Below, piece by piece: positions 51,699-64,000 of a stretch of DNA of 64,000 nt (its first letter is position 1; each line of letters opens with the position of its first letter). The notes under the pieces were generated by a model. It was given only the letters and a program-made list of their open reading frames with translations, was not told where the DNA came from and did no database searches. The position numbers were made by a program, and so were the translations under genes. This DNA is from Monosporascus cannonballus (lineage: Eukaryota; Ascomycota; Sordariomycetes; Xylariales), in contig QJNS01000040.1 of assembly GCA_004154925.1 (NCBI GenBank), positions 124,001 to 188,000 of the forward strand, written 5' to 3'.

Positions 51699-54600
51699 AT
51701 ACCGAAATATAACTAAATATTATAAGTAAAAAGTGAACAAAAAGACTTAATTTTTAATGAATTTTTATAGATATGCCGGGCTTTATCGGCATTAATAATA
51801 TATATATTAAATATTGTAAGGTTTACGAAACCTTTATTAATATGATGAATAATATTAAAAATAAACAAAAATTTAAGTAAATTTATTTTGAAATATGCCG
51901 TAATTATAATATGTTTACTTTCTTATTATTTAAATGCGGAATAAATAAATTCAAGATTTTGCGGCATATAATTATATATTAATAATTACGCGGACCGTTA
52001 TAAAAAGCTAATAAATAAAAGATCGTAAACCTAGCCTTTTCGGGTAAATAAATTTATACCGTTAATTTGATAAATTTAATCGAAAAACTAGATATCCCCG
52101 AATTCGAGAAACAATAGGAATAGGGGTTAACCGATTGCCTTATATAGTTAAAGAATTTCCGGCAAATATATTTCGAAAAAATTATAAGAGAAATATTTTC
52201 ATTATTAAGGGCAAAATATATAATAAATTTGGTCACAAGGAAAGCGGCTTTATTTAACCCAGTTTATCTTATTTCGCAAACTTAAAGGAAAATATTCCCA
52301 AAATATATTCAAAAAATTTAAAAATAAGCCGCATACATTATTCCAAAGTAGACGTAAACATATTAATATTATTTATATTTTAGAAAACTAATAATTTCCG
52401 ATAATACGTTAATTATAAGGCGTTAAATTAAGTAACGATAAAAAACCAATATTTTTTATTTTTAATTTTAAAAATAACAAATCGTTTAAAGTTAATTAAG
52501 ATACTTTCGAAAATTAATTTTAAAAATACTTATTATTATATTAAAATTAAGAAAAGCTATTAATAAAAATGTATTTTCCGAATATAATATGGGTAATTCA
52601 AATATACGATTATAATGTGTAGCGTTATTAACGCGTTCATAACGTTTTAAGCCTATATATATAACATTAATTAAATTAATTAATTATATGTATATAATAT
52701 ATTTAAATAATATAATTATATATTCTGATAAAGAAAAGAAATATATCAAGTATTTTTAATTAATTTACAAATAATTATTATAATATTAATTATTTATTAA
52801 AACGTGTAAATACTAATTTTTCAAAAAAGAATTCTTAACACTTATAATTAATACCGACGATTTAGAAATAGATTGCCGACGGGTCGATATTATCGAAAGA
52901 TGGTTAAAGCTAAAGTTAATTTATAATATTTAAATATTTTGGGAATTTACGAACTTTTATCAGAAATTTATTATTTATTACTTACGTATTACCGAATTTA
53001 TTATTAAGTTTTTAAAAAGGATATAAGGCAGAAGTAAAACAGCAAAATTTCGGGATTCCGAAAAAGTTAAACAAGGTTTTCCGAAATTTAAAAAATATTT
53101 TTTAGTCGGCGACCATTTTTAAATAATAAAATAACGCCAAAAATATTAAAATTAAAATTAACGCCTTAATACAAGCCATATTAAGGATATTTTTATAAAC
53201 ATACGGAAAATATTGATATTTAATCATATATTAACCGTAAAAATTAAATTTAATTAAAAAAAGGTAAGTTATAAAATAATAAAACTTATTGGTAATTGCA
53301 AAGAATTTAAAATATTAACGGTAATATCTTAAAGATACGGAAAAGAGTTTCCTAATATTTCCCGATTTTATGGCGTTAAAAATATAATAAAGGTACCGTT
53401 ACATAATCGTAAAGGAAAATTAACTTAATAAATTTATTACTTTATATAATTTGATTTTAAAATTTAATACCGATTAAACGTTATTAATGCGGCAGGTAAA
53501 TGATTTAAATATCCGGATTATATATTAAGGAAAATCGCGTAGGGAACCCTAATTTCTATATTATTTAAAAATTCGAATTTATAGATAATATGCCGGAAAA
53601 CGAACGAAAAATGGTTGCAGATATATAATGCAACTTAAAATATTTTAAGCGGATAAAAGGTATTATAAAAGTAACGTATAACATATCTTCTGCAAAATTC
53701 TTAAATAGATTTTAGGTAACGGAAATATAAATGGTTATTATTTGCGTAAAAAAAGCGGAAAGCTTTTGCTATACGGTCGTAAAAAACTTTTAAGGAAAAA
53801 AGAAAAATACGGAACTATATATTTACCGAATTTATTGATTTTATATAATAATGTAAATACGAATTATAATAATAATACGATAAACAATTAAATAACGGTA
53901 ATTATAAATTATAAACGCATTATAATCGGATTTTAAAAAGTTTAAGAAAAACGAAATTAATATTAAAATTATTATTGATAATTAATAAGTTTTATGTTTT
54001 TTGGTAAAAAAGTTATTTGAGGACCAAACGGTAATTTAACCGAAAATTTCCCGATAATTTTATAATTAAGATCGAAAGTTGTAAATTCACAATCTAAATA
54101 TTATAAAGTTAATACAAATAATTAAACGTAAGGCCGAAATAAAGAGAAGGATATTTCCTGGATTTAAATAAAGTTTTATATTATTAAGATAAATTCCTAA
54201 TTCTGTCGCAAAACGTTTTACAAAAATTTTTAATCAATTAATACCATAATCATTTAAAAATAAAATATATAAGATATATTCGTACGTTAAACTTAATAAC
54301 CAAAAAGTTTAATTAGGAAAACATAATAAATAATATGCGGAATTATATTGAATAATATCCGAATTATTAAGGTGTAATAAAATTACGTTGTAAACCATAT
54401 AGATTATTATAACTTTTATTATTATTTATGTAATATTTTTTAAAGATTTCGTTATATTTTATTATAGGATTTCCTGAAAGCTTAGGGTTAAACGGGTTAA
54501 AATACGATATAATTCTGGTAATCGTGATCCGCTTTATAAAATTAAGATTATTTATTTTTATGGTTAAAACCTTAACCGTAAATAAACTGGCTTAATTATT

Positions 54601-56178
54601 TTTTGGTAATATTAAATATAGATTTAATACGTTAACCAGAATTATAAATAATAAAAATAAATTATTAATAAATTAATTTTGTGCGGAATTTTATAAAAAG
54701 CGAAAAATAAAACGGCAAATATCGACCGTTTATTATCCGCAAATCGGTAAATAAATAAAACGTATTTATTAAATTTTAAAATAAGATTTCCGTAATTATG
54801 TTAATAAATATTAAACTAATTAAATAAAGTTATTACAAAATACGGAATTTATATATAATAATATATTAAACGCGTTTACCCGCCGCTTTTTATTCAAGAC
54901 TTTATGTAAATATTATTTAAAAATTACAAAATACCTTTTATTAAACCTTAAAGAATAAATATAAAAAATGAAAAAACGTCTAAAGAAATAACGGTTATTT
55001 ATTAAATAATATATAAATATTAGGAAAAAATAACGGGAACCTAGAAAAAGTATTATAATTAAGATTATATATTTGCAAGATTTGAATTAAAATAATAAAT
55101 AAATATTTCTATTAAAAACTTTAAGTTTAAAAATAAATAATGTATATTTATTGATATCTGGGGTACGATTAAGGAATAAATAAATATTTCGGCATATAAG
55201 GTTATTTTCTTTATTACATCTTAATAAATATATAATATATTTGCAATATTTCTGCTAAAAACCATGTTGTAACTGGAAACCGGTCGACGTCCAGATAACG
55301 TTACCGGATTTAATGAAGAAATAATAAAAATAAATAATAAAAAATATTATTCGTTACCGAAATAAGCGGAGATAATATAAATATTTGATTAAATACAAAA
55401 ATTAATCCGCTAAATTTAATACGTAAAAACTTTAAAAATATTTCGAATATACGTTTAAAATATTTTAATATTACCAAAAAAGTTAAATACGTATATAGGA
55501 AATAAAACGATCTAAAAACCGTAAAATAATAATCACCCGATTACGATTAAATTGCTTAATAATTATAAAAATTATAAAAAATAATTTTAAATAAATTTAA
55601 ATTATTAACGTTCAAATATTACTTAATTATGTAATTACTTTTAAATTTTTAACAAATAATTAACTTATCGTATATCGGTTAAAAATTAATAAATAATGTA
55701 AAAAGAATTAAATTTTTATTTTAAAAATAAAATTTACGTTTAAGGATTGAGTTTTACGTTAATTCACTTTTAATTAGCGTATTAAAGAATTTAACTTAGG
55801 AATATTAAAAAACAATCGGAAAATATATAATAGAAAAAAACAGGTATATATAATAAGTTTATTCGGCGTAAATTTCGAAAAAAGTTTAAAAACATTTTAT
55901 TTTTTACGAAAAATAAGGCTTAAATAATTGGAATATAATTTGTTATTAATTGGCTATAAAGCGTTATTCCTAAAGCGTTTAATATATTTAAGTTTAATAA
56001 TAATTTTGCTAGGTAAATCCGTTTTTTAATTATAATTATTAATAAGTATTAAAATTTTGTCAAAATATCGAAAAATAAGCAGAAAATATTCGTAAATAAA
56101 AAAAGTAACGATATAATAACTTTTAAAAATTATTTTCTTTATAAAGATATTTTCAAATTACTTATAATTAAAGGTTAA

Positions 56179-56952
56179 TTGCGAAATAATAAGAAAGAAA
56201 TCATAATACTTATAAAAAATACCTTAAATTTACAAATTTATAACATAACTTTAAAATTAAATTTTCGTAACTATAACGGACGATCGGAAATCGATTTCCG
56301 TTATATTAAGGAAACGATATTCTTTGATAATAAACGAATTAAAGGCGAATTTGATTTTGCGAAAAACGTCGAATTGACGACCGACTGCAATTACGTTAAA
56401 ACGTTCGTATTAAGTACTTAAAATACGAGCTTTTTTGAATTCGTTAATTAACTCCTAATTATGGGTACCGAAATAAAAAATCGTTTAGGCGGTACCCTTA
56501 AGGACGATCGGAACTTAAACAAAAATTAAATAACGATATTAATAATATTAAAAATAATTGTTTACCGTACGAAACGTTTTATAATAATAATTGATTACGA
56601 CGTAATTTAACACGTCCCGAATTTAAACGTAAATCGTACGGTAATCGAAATAATATTACGTTACGTAAATATAATACGGCTTATTACTGCCTATAATATA
56701 ACTAATATTTATTTTATTATTAATATTAAGGAGATGGCGTTAAAAGAAATCCCAATTTTCCTTAATATTAAAATATTATTTCTTTTAGAAATTTTTACGA
56801 AAAAAAATATGGCGAACGGAAATAATACGAAGAATAAATGGAAAAGGCGAAATAAAACTAAAAAGAAAACGGGAGACTGAACAAAACGTATACGTAAAAA
56901 AATAAAAAGGTGGATATAAAAGGGAAAAAAGAAAAAAAGGGAAATAAAATAA
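56179..56952 (+). pseudogene. ORF3 of gypsy B2: extra protein after integrase
   Basis: Open for 80 codons (56179-56421), then the same frame continues to 56952, in total 258 codons with few internal stops, all TAA or TGA. Motifs in order: NGRSEIDFRYIKETIFF (about residues 35-51), KGEF, NYVKTFVLST, then MGTEIKNRLGGTLKDDRN and RTVIEIILRYVNIIR. The tail is very rich in Lys and Arg (KWKRRNKTKKK, RIRKKIKRW). It aligns with the B1 copy throughout, so it is a real part of the family. The frame may begin upstream, at or before about 55970. It lacks env features such as a signal peptide and obvious membrane anchor. Unknown function. A separate accessory protein or an extended Pol C-terminus are both possible. 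Confidence 0.65.
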
Positions 56953-57154
56953 GGTTAAAAATGAATTATAATAAACAATTAAGTGGAATATGATTAATTA
57001 CGTAATATAGCGTTTATTAATTTTTATGGTAATTATTTATAACATAATCTAACGGTAAATTATCAATAAATATACGTAATTAGATTTAAGAACCGTATTA
57101 TATCAAATTAATAATAATATTACTAAAGATTAATAATTTAAAAAAAGGAATAAT

Positions 57155-57360
57155 TATAAAAATATAGCTATAATAATAATAAGGTTGGTAACTAACCAGT
57201 TATTGATCAGTTACTGATTTACTTATTAATATAAATTTACTATCTGGTGGGTAATAGGAAACGCCAGATAGAAATAACTTAATATACTTATTTCTTGAAA
57301 TCTGCTTTACAATTGGTCGGAGATCACCTTACGCAGCTCATAGCTATCCATTATCTTATA
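57155..57360 (+). repeat. 3' LTR of gypsy B2
   Basis: 206 bp. The inner end is RIP-decayed (TATAAAAATATAGC), while the outer part from about 57230 (ggtgggtaataggaaacgcc, ggagatcacc) is well preserved. It ends CTTATA before CAAAT. Confidence 0.93.
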
Positions 57361-57365
57361 CAAAT

Positions 57366-60300
57366 ATTAAGAAAAAAGATTTTATTTAAATATATAGAAA
57401 TCTGACTTAATACCTATTTCTTATAATTTCAATAATTCAAATACTGTTGTATGTTGTCATCCAAATTTAAATTAAATTCGAATTACGGATAATAACTTTG
57501 ATATTTTTAACTAATTGGGTATATTATTTTTGGCAATTAAACTACAGTTTTTGGAAATACGTATATTAATATAATAATATGTTTTAATTACAAATATCAT
57601 CTTTAAAAAATACAAATAATATTGTTTAAAATACAGCAAAGATAATATTATACTATAAATTCGAATTCTCTTCGAAATTCGAAAAGCTTTTATATTAATC
57701 ATTAAAGCGAATCTTCTTTAATTATATATATTAATAAATGTTAATCGAATAAAATCATCTTTTCGAAGAAAACGAAATATGAAAATATAAGGTAAAATAT
57801 GACGCTATGACTTTCTTTAGTATGCTTTAGAATTTTAACCTTTACAAAACTTTAATATTCGTAACCTTACTTAATTTTTTAAACTTAAACCGATATATTT
57901 TCTTAAGGCTTATTTCAAAATTAATTTACGGTACGTTTTTAAACTACCTTGTTAATAACGTCAATATTAAAATATACGTACTACAATTTAAATATATACT
58001 AACTAACAAGCCTTAATATAAATCTTTAACTATATATTTACATTGATAAATTATAAAATTAATATAGATATTAAAATATATTTATTTGCGATAATGATTA
58101 ACCCTAATACTTAGATGACAATATATTTATTATTTTTATTATTTTTATAAAACCAATTTTTACATATTGAAAAGATTTAAAATACTTTTATTTAATATTA
58201 TTAAAGGTAATATTGTACTTTATAATAGTATTTAATTAATTTATTAGATATTATTATTATTTTCATGTATGTACAACCTTTAATTTCCATAATTATTCAT
58301 TTGTTTATTAATAATATTTATTACTTATTTATATATATTCTGTTTAATTTAATATATTTAATTAATTTATTATAAATATTTTTAAACAGTTCTTATCTTC
58401 TAGACGTTAGAATCTTCGTATTAATATGGATTTTATAAATTTAATCATGTAAATATATTATTTGTTAATTCAATCTCATATTTTCGATATTATTTAAAAT
58501 AATTTAATTAAATATAATTAAACTTGTTTTAAAACTTTAATCGTTTTTCGATATGTCGTTATTATATTTTCGAAGTTTTAAAAGACCTTATATTTCTTAA
58601 GTTTTTTATTTGTAAAGTAAACCGGCTGGTAAATTTCTAAATTTAAAGAAATTGGAAATTTTCGATTAATTTATCCAATATTCGTAAAACTTCAAATTCT
58701 ATATACTGTTAAACTTCCATATGTAAATTATATTCTTTTTTTAAAATAGCGATTCAATAGTATTGTTAAAGGTAATAACAACGTTGATTGGTAATATTAA
58801 TTGTAAATAATTTGTTTATTCGAAACATATAGTTTTTGTAATAAATAATATAATACTTTATCGGAACAAATCCCATATCTTTCTTACTTTTAAATATTAT
58901 CGAATAACGTTTTAGGAATTACTGATTATTAAGATTAATATATATCGTTAATATCAGAAAATCTGTTTTATGTTTAATTTTATCTCTTATCCGATCTAAA
59001 AACTATTAATTATTTTCTTAATTCATTTACCAATATTAAGAAATTAGATTTTTATTAATATCTTTTCCTTGTATTTTAACATAAATCTAATATTTAAAAT
59101 AATAACGGAATTATTACTCATAATATTCATAAATATTACAATATATATTAACTTTTTATCAAAACTTATTTTATGTTAATTAAGAGTAAATTTTAAAAAT
59201 AATATTTATTTGGTTTATTTCCGGTTCCGTTCTAAATCAGTTCTTAAAATAATGAATTATTGGCATGAAATTTTAAAAGATAATTAAAGCCTAGTTACTA
59301 ATTATTAAAATATTACTTCTAAAAGTAAACCCGGAATAAAAATCGTATTTATCGAAATTACACGTATCGGTTCTTTAAATTACCTTGTAATATATCTTAT
59401 TAGAGTTTTTTAACACGTTAATAAATTATTTATTTAGATTTCCGAAATATTTAGTGCAATACCTTACGAATTTCATAAAAAACGTTATTAAGTTTGTAAA
59501 CCTTCTAAATATCAAGACATAGTTTCATTTTTCGAATATATAATATTTTTTTCATTTCACAAAAAAGGCTTACAATTAATATATTAACTTAACAAATAAA
59601 TATAATTATCTCTTAGAAAATATATAAATGCTTAGTTTGTTAATAAACTTTAGAAAGAACCCGTATTTTAACTTAAATCCTTATACATTAAATTATAAGG
59701 TATTTTATAGATGCGATAAAAATTTCTTTCAATATTAAACTAAAAAACGTTTATAAATTTCCGTTACATAATTAAGGCTTTTAATATTGCGCAAAACTTA
59801 TGGAAATTCTTATATTAATAATTTAACAATTTTAAAAGTCAAAAGAGATTACAACTTAAATTTTATTTTTCCATATATTAATACTTTATAACCAATCATA
59901 ATAAGCTTTTTCTTTCACGAGAAAAATTAATTTGGTATATAGTATTATTTCCTATTATTACATACCCTTTACATTATCTATTTAGTATTTAAATTTGAAT
60001 ATTTATCTTTATAATCTTTATACTTTTAAATCATTGATCTTTTAGCAATTCAATATGTACACCCTTTAATATTTGGTTTATAACGTGTTATAACAGAACA
60101 AATTTATTAATTAATAATACTATCCAGTGATGTCTTCATTAATCTATGAATTGCCATTTTTCTTTATTTTTCAACGAATTATTTTAATTTATTAATAAAA
60201 GGAACTCCCGGAGTAATACCTTATTATTTGCTTTGTAGATAATCAATATTTTAGTTAATAAGTTTTTTTCTTTGAATATGATCTCATTTGTTAGTATTTT

Positions 60301-63300
60301 ATTTCAACTTTTCTAAATATATTAAGATAATATAATATATTATGAAGTACCTTTACCCGTTATTTTCTAAATATTAAAACGTTATTTTATATTTGATTTT
60401 TTGTTTAATACATTCAATAATTCTGGAGTATTATATATTACGTTTAGTCACTATTTTAGTAAAATTATCTGCTTTATATTTTAGTGTCTTAATTTATTAT
60501 ATAATAAAATTCTCTTTCGAAAAATTCAAATCTCATAATGTAGAATTTTAATTAATATTATAATTTGGATTAATAAACACTATTTTTATCCGTATAATAA
60601 CTTCGATAAATAAAACACTAATTCTACACGATAATATTATCAGCAAATACCATTTTTAATAAAACTTCAACTTACTTTTTATCAGCAGCTTTCCTCATTT
60701 TTAACAATTTTTTAATAATCGTCAACTATTTTTTCGGTTAATTCTTACAGGCAAATAAGGTACGCAATTTTAACCTTTCGTTTAATGGCAAATATTTCGA
60801 AAATTTAAACAACATTTTCTTTATTTTCAAAATTCTTATCGATCGTAATTTGAACTGAAATCGCAAATTGATAAAAATTATATTTATCTAGAAGTCAATC
60901 ATTTGCCATAAATATAATTAAAAATATAAGTTCTACTTAGAAATATACTAAGAACTTATATCGAATTTTAAAGATTTCTTTATATGCGCTATTATTTAAC
61001 ATAAATTAAATAATAATACATTAAAAATTTTCGACATTCAAAGTCTTTAAAAACTCAGAAAGTTTCTTTCAAAGCCAATTAATAACTTTTTAATATAAAT
61101 TATAGCCAAAAATTACGTTCTGGATAAATATGTATATATGTTATATAAAAAATATAAAATGATTATATATTAATAAACTATATTTTGCCCTTTATCATTA
61201 TAGGTTTTATAATAGTATGTAATTATTAGTAAACCCTTTCATTCTTTATTTTTTATTTTGTAAATATCTATTACGTTTCTGCTTTATATTATAAAATATC
61301 TTTTTAAATGAAATACTTTAAAGTTCTAATTTGTAAAATTACTTATTTTTTATAATGATATCTGCTAATTGCGTGGACAATTTTAATATTATAAAACACT
61401 TTACAAATTTATGTACCTATTTAAATTGAAGCTTAATAAGAACTGTTTTTTATTTAAGTTATTCTACATTTAAAACTTATCTATATAATGTATAATTAAA
61501 TATTAATAAAATTAGTAATTTTTCTTTTTTATTAATGATTTAATTTGTTAAAAAAACGTAGATAATTTTTTACGATAATCTATGAATCGCTGTATTCGGT
61601 TTATCAAAAACATATTCAGTTTCAAAAACGTAAAACTTAATATATTTGGTTTGACAAAGTAATAAAATACCAGACGTTGAATATCTAAAATTATTAATTG
61701 ATATAACTAATATTTTAACGTTAATAATTAATAAAAAATCAAATTTAATATATATAATTTCAAAGTCGTCTAAAGACTTTCAAAATAACTTAAAGGTTTA
61801 GTTTAATAATATCGTAACTTAATTATGTTTTTCTTTCAAATCCCATTTTTATAATGCGCTAAAAATCTTACTTTATTAATTACCTAAATTCATACACTTT
61901 CAAAATTTCGTCTGTAAAAATCAATTTTTATGATGATCTTTTTATTTCGAGATTATATTTAATAGTAATTACAGTCGAAGCCGTCGTAGATTCTCATTTA
62001 ACCATCTTTATAATATGCTATTAATTAAATTCCCAAGTTAAAGGCTTATTTTCACAGAATAAATAGGTAAAAAGTACCCCTGTAATAATATAATAAACAA
62101 TAAATATTCAATAACAAACCGTAATTCCTAAAAGGCTTTAACTTCCGATACGTTTTTGAAAAACGAATTTCCAAAATATTCACCATTTTAACAGTATTAA
62201 ATTCACGATTATTGATCGCGTGAAGGAATTCGATTATAACGGAAAATTTATAAATTTATTAAATCTTTTGTACTTTAATTATAACTTTTCCAATTTCGCA
62301 AATGAAAAAGGTTTTATTTATATGAATAATATTTACGAAGAACAGCGTAATTTCAAATATTAAAATATAAAAAGTCTTTTCGATAGGTGGATAAAAAGAG
62401 TTGACAAAATTAAAAAATCGTATAAATATAATAAAATATAGAAATATTCCTCATAATATTATCTAAATTTTGAAATGTTTATTAACAAAAATAAATTAAA
62501 TTAAATAAACTTTAAAAGGAATTAGAACAGATATTAAAAAATATATAACAAAATTTATAAAAGATCTTATAGCAATTTTCTCATATAAATACATTTTCCA
62601 AAATAATGTCAATTAATTTCTTTATAAAATTAATTAATTATAAATCGTTATTTCATTGCTATAAAAAACCCAATATTTCAGTACGTAATGTAATTATTCG
62701 AATATTCCTTTTTAATACGTCCTTATAATATATTAATAAATTTACTTTTGATATTAATTAAAACCAGAATATATTATATAATTATAGTTTATAAAAAACA
62801 ATTTTAATTCCGAAAGAAATATACTAATATTCGTTATTTATTTTTGTTCCTATTAATTTTATTCTCAAGTAAATCTTTCCGTATTAATTTTCTTTACAAA
62901 AAAACTTTTAATAAAGGTAGAATTGTGACTAATGTGATCAAATTAAACTTTACCTTTTCTTTCTTCTAATCAGATTTCTTACAATATTAAAATAACCCTG
63001 GGAAATAATGCTATTAATAATATATTAAATTTATTTAAATTCCATTCTTATTTTCTTAATTACTTATATAACTTTTTCAAATTTGTTAATTTTCTAATTA
63101 AAAGTTTTAAGAAATACTGATTTATCGGATAATGTAGTATCGACAAAATCCTTTTTTATTTCGGTTTATATATAAGATCGATTTAAATTATTATTTTTCT
63201 TTTCTATTATTATTATATATTTTGCCATAAAATTTCATTAAACGCATATATGTACTTTTGTTTTCAAATTATCTGAAAATCCTATTCTTAAAATTTAACT

Positions 63301-64000
63301 CATTTTTTATATATTTTTAAGTAATTGTATAGGTTCAAGCAAAGAATATCTCTTGAATCGAAAATATATTGAAGTTTATAATAAATTTGCTTTTCTTTCG
63401 CTTAATAAATATATTTATATTAATAAACCAGCTGATAAATTTATTGACTCTATCTTTTCAAATTAATTATCCGCACAAATTTGACGGTTACTTCGTCTTG
63501 CTAATATTAAGAAAATAATAGTTTTTATAGAACCAAATTCCAAACCTTTTTCAATATTTTTAAATCTATATATAGTATTATTTTGAATTTCGTTATAAAA
63601 TTAAATTCTAATCGTTTTAAGTATATTACCTAAGTACCGTTAATAACAAAAAGTAAAATAATAAGTAATCAGCTAATTAATAAAGTAAAGGTTTAATTAT
63701 ATTTTTAAATTTACTTTTTTTAACATTTAAATCTCAAATTGAAAATTCGTATTTTTCGTGTTATTAACTTATATATCCTAACGTACCAGAAAATTATAAC
63801 ATTTCATTCGGCTTTAATATATATAATATTATTTCTTAACTTTCTTTTTAAAATTAACTTTAATAATTAATTTGAATAACGAAAATATATATTATATCAA
63901 ATTGTTAAATTTTATAAATAAAATCTTAATATTTTTTGAATTTTTCGGCTTATATTTAGTACCTATATTTAAAACATGAACAGTCTATTATAATTGATTT
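57366..64000. other. AT-rich RIP-like sequence, T-rich on the plus strand
   Basis: 6.6 kb with no LTR, TIR, RNA gene or long ORF recognised. Over long parts the plus strand is richer in T than A, the mirror of 9.2-12.8 kb and 22-24.8 kb. One weak minus-strand candidate lies at 60685-60891. The rest holds nothing I can support. Confidence 0.6.
60685..60891 (-). pseudogene. Possible decayed ORF fragment (weak)
   Basis: 69 codons in one frame with three TAA stops, including FYQFAISVQITIDKNFENKE and the run ELTEKIVDDY. The use of Glu, Asp, Val and Ala codons is higher than in the surroundings. The frame continues below 60685 with stops at about the random rate. No family is recognised and no second copy seen, so noise is a real alternative. 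Confidence 0.25.

Larger units (their letters stand above)
43466..55970 (+). pseudogene. Gag-Pol of gypsy B2, interrupted by A3
   Basis: The gag starts at ATG 43466-43468 (MEDNAIITESKVRRLQNEP), 16 bp after the LTR. The first in-frame stop follows at codon 21, where Gln fits. Gag is split by A3 at 45001/51704. RT reads YLNNIIIYSD at 52700-52729 (family YLDDILIYSD, both Asp now Asn). The RT thumb follows near 52892-53011 (IFWEFTNFYQKFI, family FLGFxNFYRRFI). Integrase reads RQISTVYYPQI at 54713-54745 and EFIYNNILNAFT near 54845. The 3' limit of Pol is not clear and is set just upstream of the ORF3 region. Non-functional. Confidence 0.88.
43244..57360 (+). mobile_element. Ty3/gypsy retrotransposon B2, split by nested gypsy A3
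   Basis: 206-bp LTRs at 43244-43449 and 57155-57360, with an exact target duplication CAAAT (43239-43243 and 57361-57365). A PPT (AAAAAAAGGAATAAT) precedes the 3' LTR. Without the nested A3 the element is about 7.4 kb. Coding order on the plus strand: gag (ATG 43466), RT, RNase H, integrase, ORF3. It is the inverted sister copy of B1. Confidence 0.94.

Noticed and set aside
56179..56952. Envelope gene in gypsy B2
   Set aside because: The position fits, but no signal peptide, membrane anchor or cleavage pattern is visible, and the protein ends in a basic tail.
1..64000. Mitochondrial or Plasmodium-type AT-rich genome
   Set aside because: Nested LTR retrotransposons with target duplications and CpA-directed transitions fit a RIP-active ascomycete nuclear genome.

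Overview
This window looks like a gene-poor, extremely A+T-rich compartment (AT isochore) of a filamentous ascomycete (Pezizomycotina) chromosome. Almost everything recognisable is a decayed transposable element. The decay looks like repeat-induced point mutation (RIP): copies differ mainly by C-to-T and G-to-A changes, CpA is scarce while CpG (cga, acg, tcg) survives, and the stops inside recognisable protein remnants are mostly TAA or TAG where CAA or CAG is expected. I cannot name the species, and no intact, obviously functional host gene is visible.

Layout. 1-7786: AT-rich sequence with a small, unusually GC-rich LTR-like element (2687-3119), an inverted solo LTR of the same family (3749-3858), a TA microsatellite, and a decayed ORF (6162-6710, -). 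7789-9154: a dead Tc1/mariner transposon flanked by TA. 12870-19585: Ty3/gypsy element A1 (- strand, TSD AGTAT). 19591-27664: AT-rich sequence with three decayed-ORF candidates and a GC-richer patch. 27670-41969: Ty3/gypsy element B1 (-), interrupted inside its integrase by gypsy A2 (30146-37060, TSD GCCGG). 41975-43238: a short spacer holding the longest open frame in the window. 43244-57360: gypsy B2 (+, TSD CAAAT), interrupted in its gag by gypsy A3 (45002-51698, TSD ATACC). 57366-64000: featureless AT-rich sequence.

Two gypsy families are present. Family A has LTRs of about 390-420 bp that share both ends but carry different hairpin repeats in the middle. Family B has 206-bp LTRs, a gag starting right after the 5' LTR, a normal gypsy pol, and an extra frame (ORF3, about 258 codons with a Lys/Arg-rich tail) between integrase and the 3' LTR. 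ORF3 is conserved in both B copies. B1 and B2 point away from each other and form a very large inverted repeat around the 1.3-kb spacer.

The most interesting signals are ORF3 of family B, the inverted B pair with an open frame between its arms, the loss of RIP at the outer edge of every gypsy element, the modular U3 hairpin repeats of family A, and a pair of diverged decayed ORFs (6.2-6.7 kb and 20.7-21.2 kb) that differ by codon-length gaps and match no element here.
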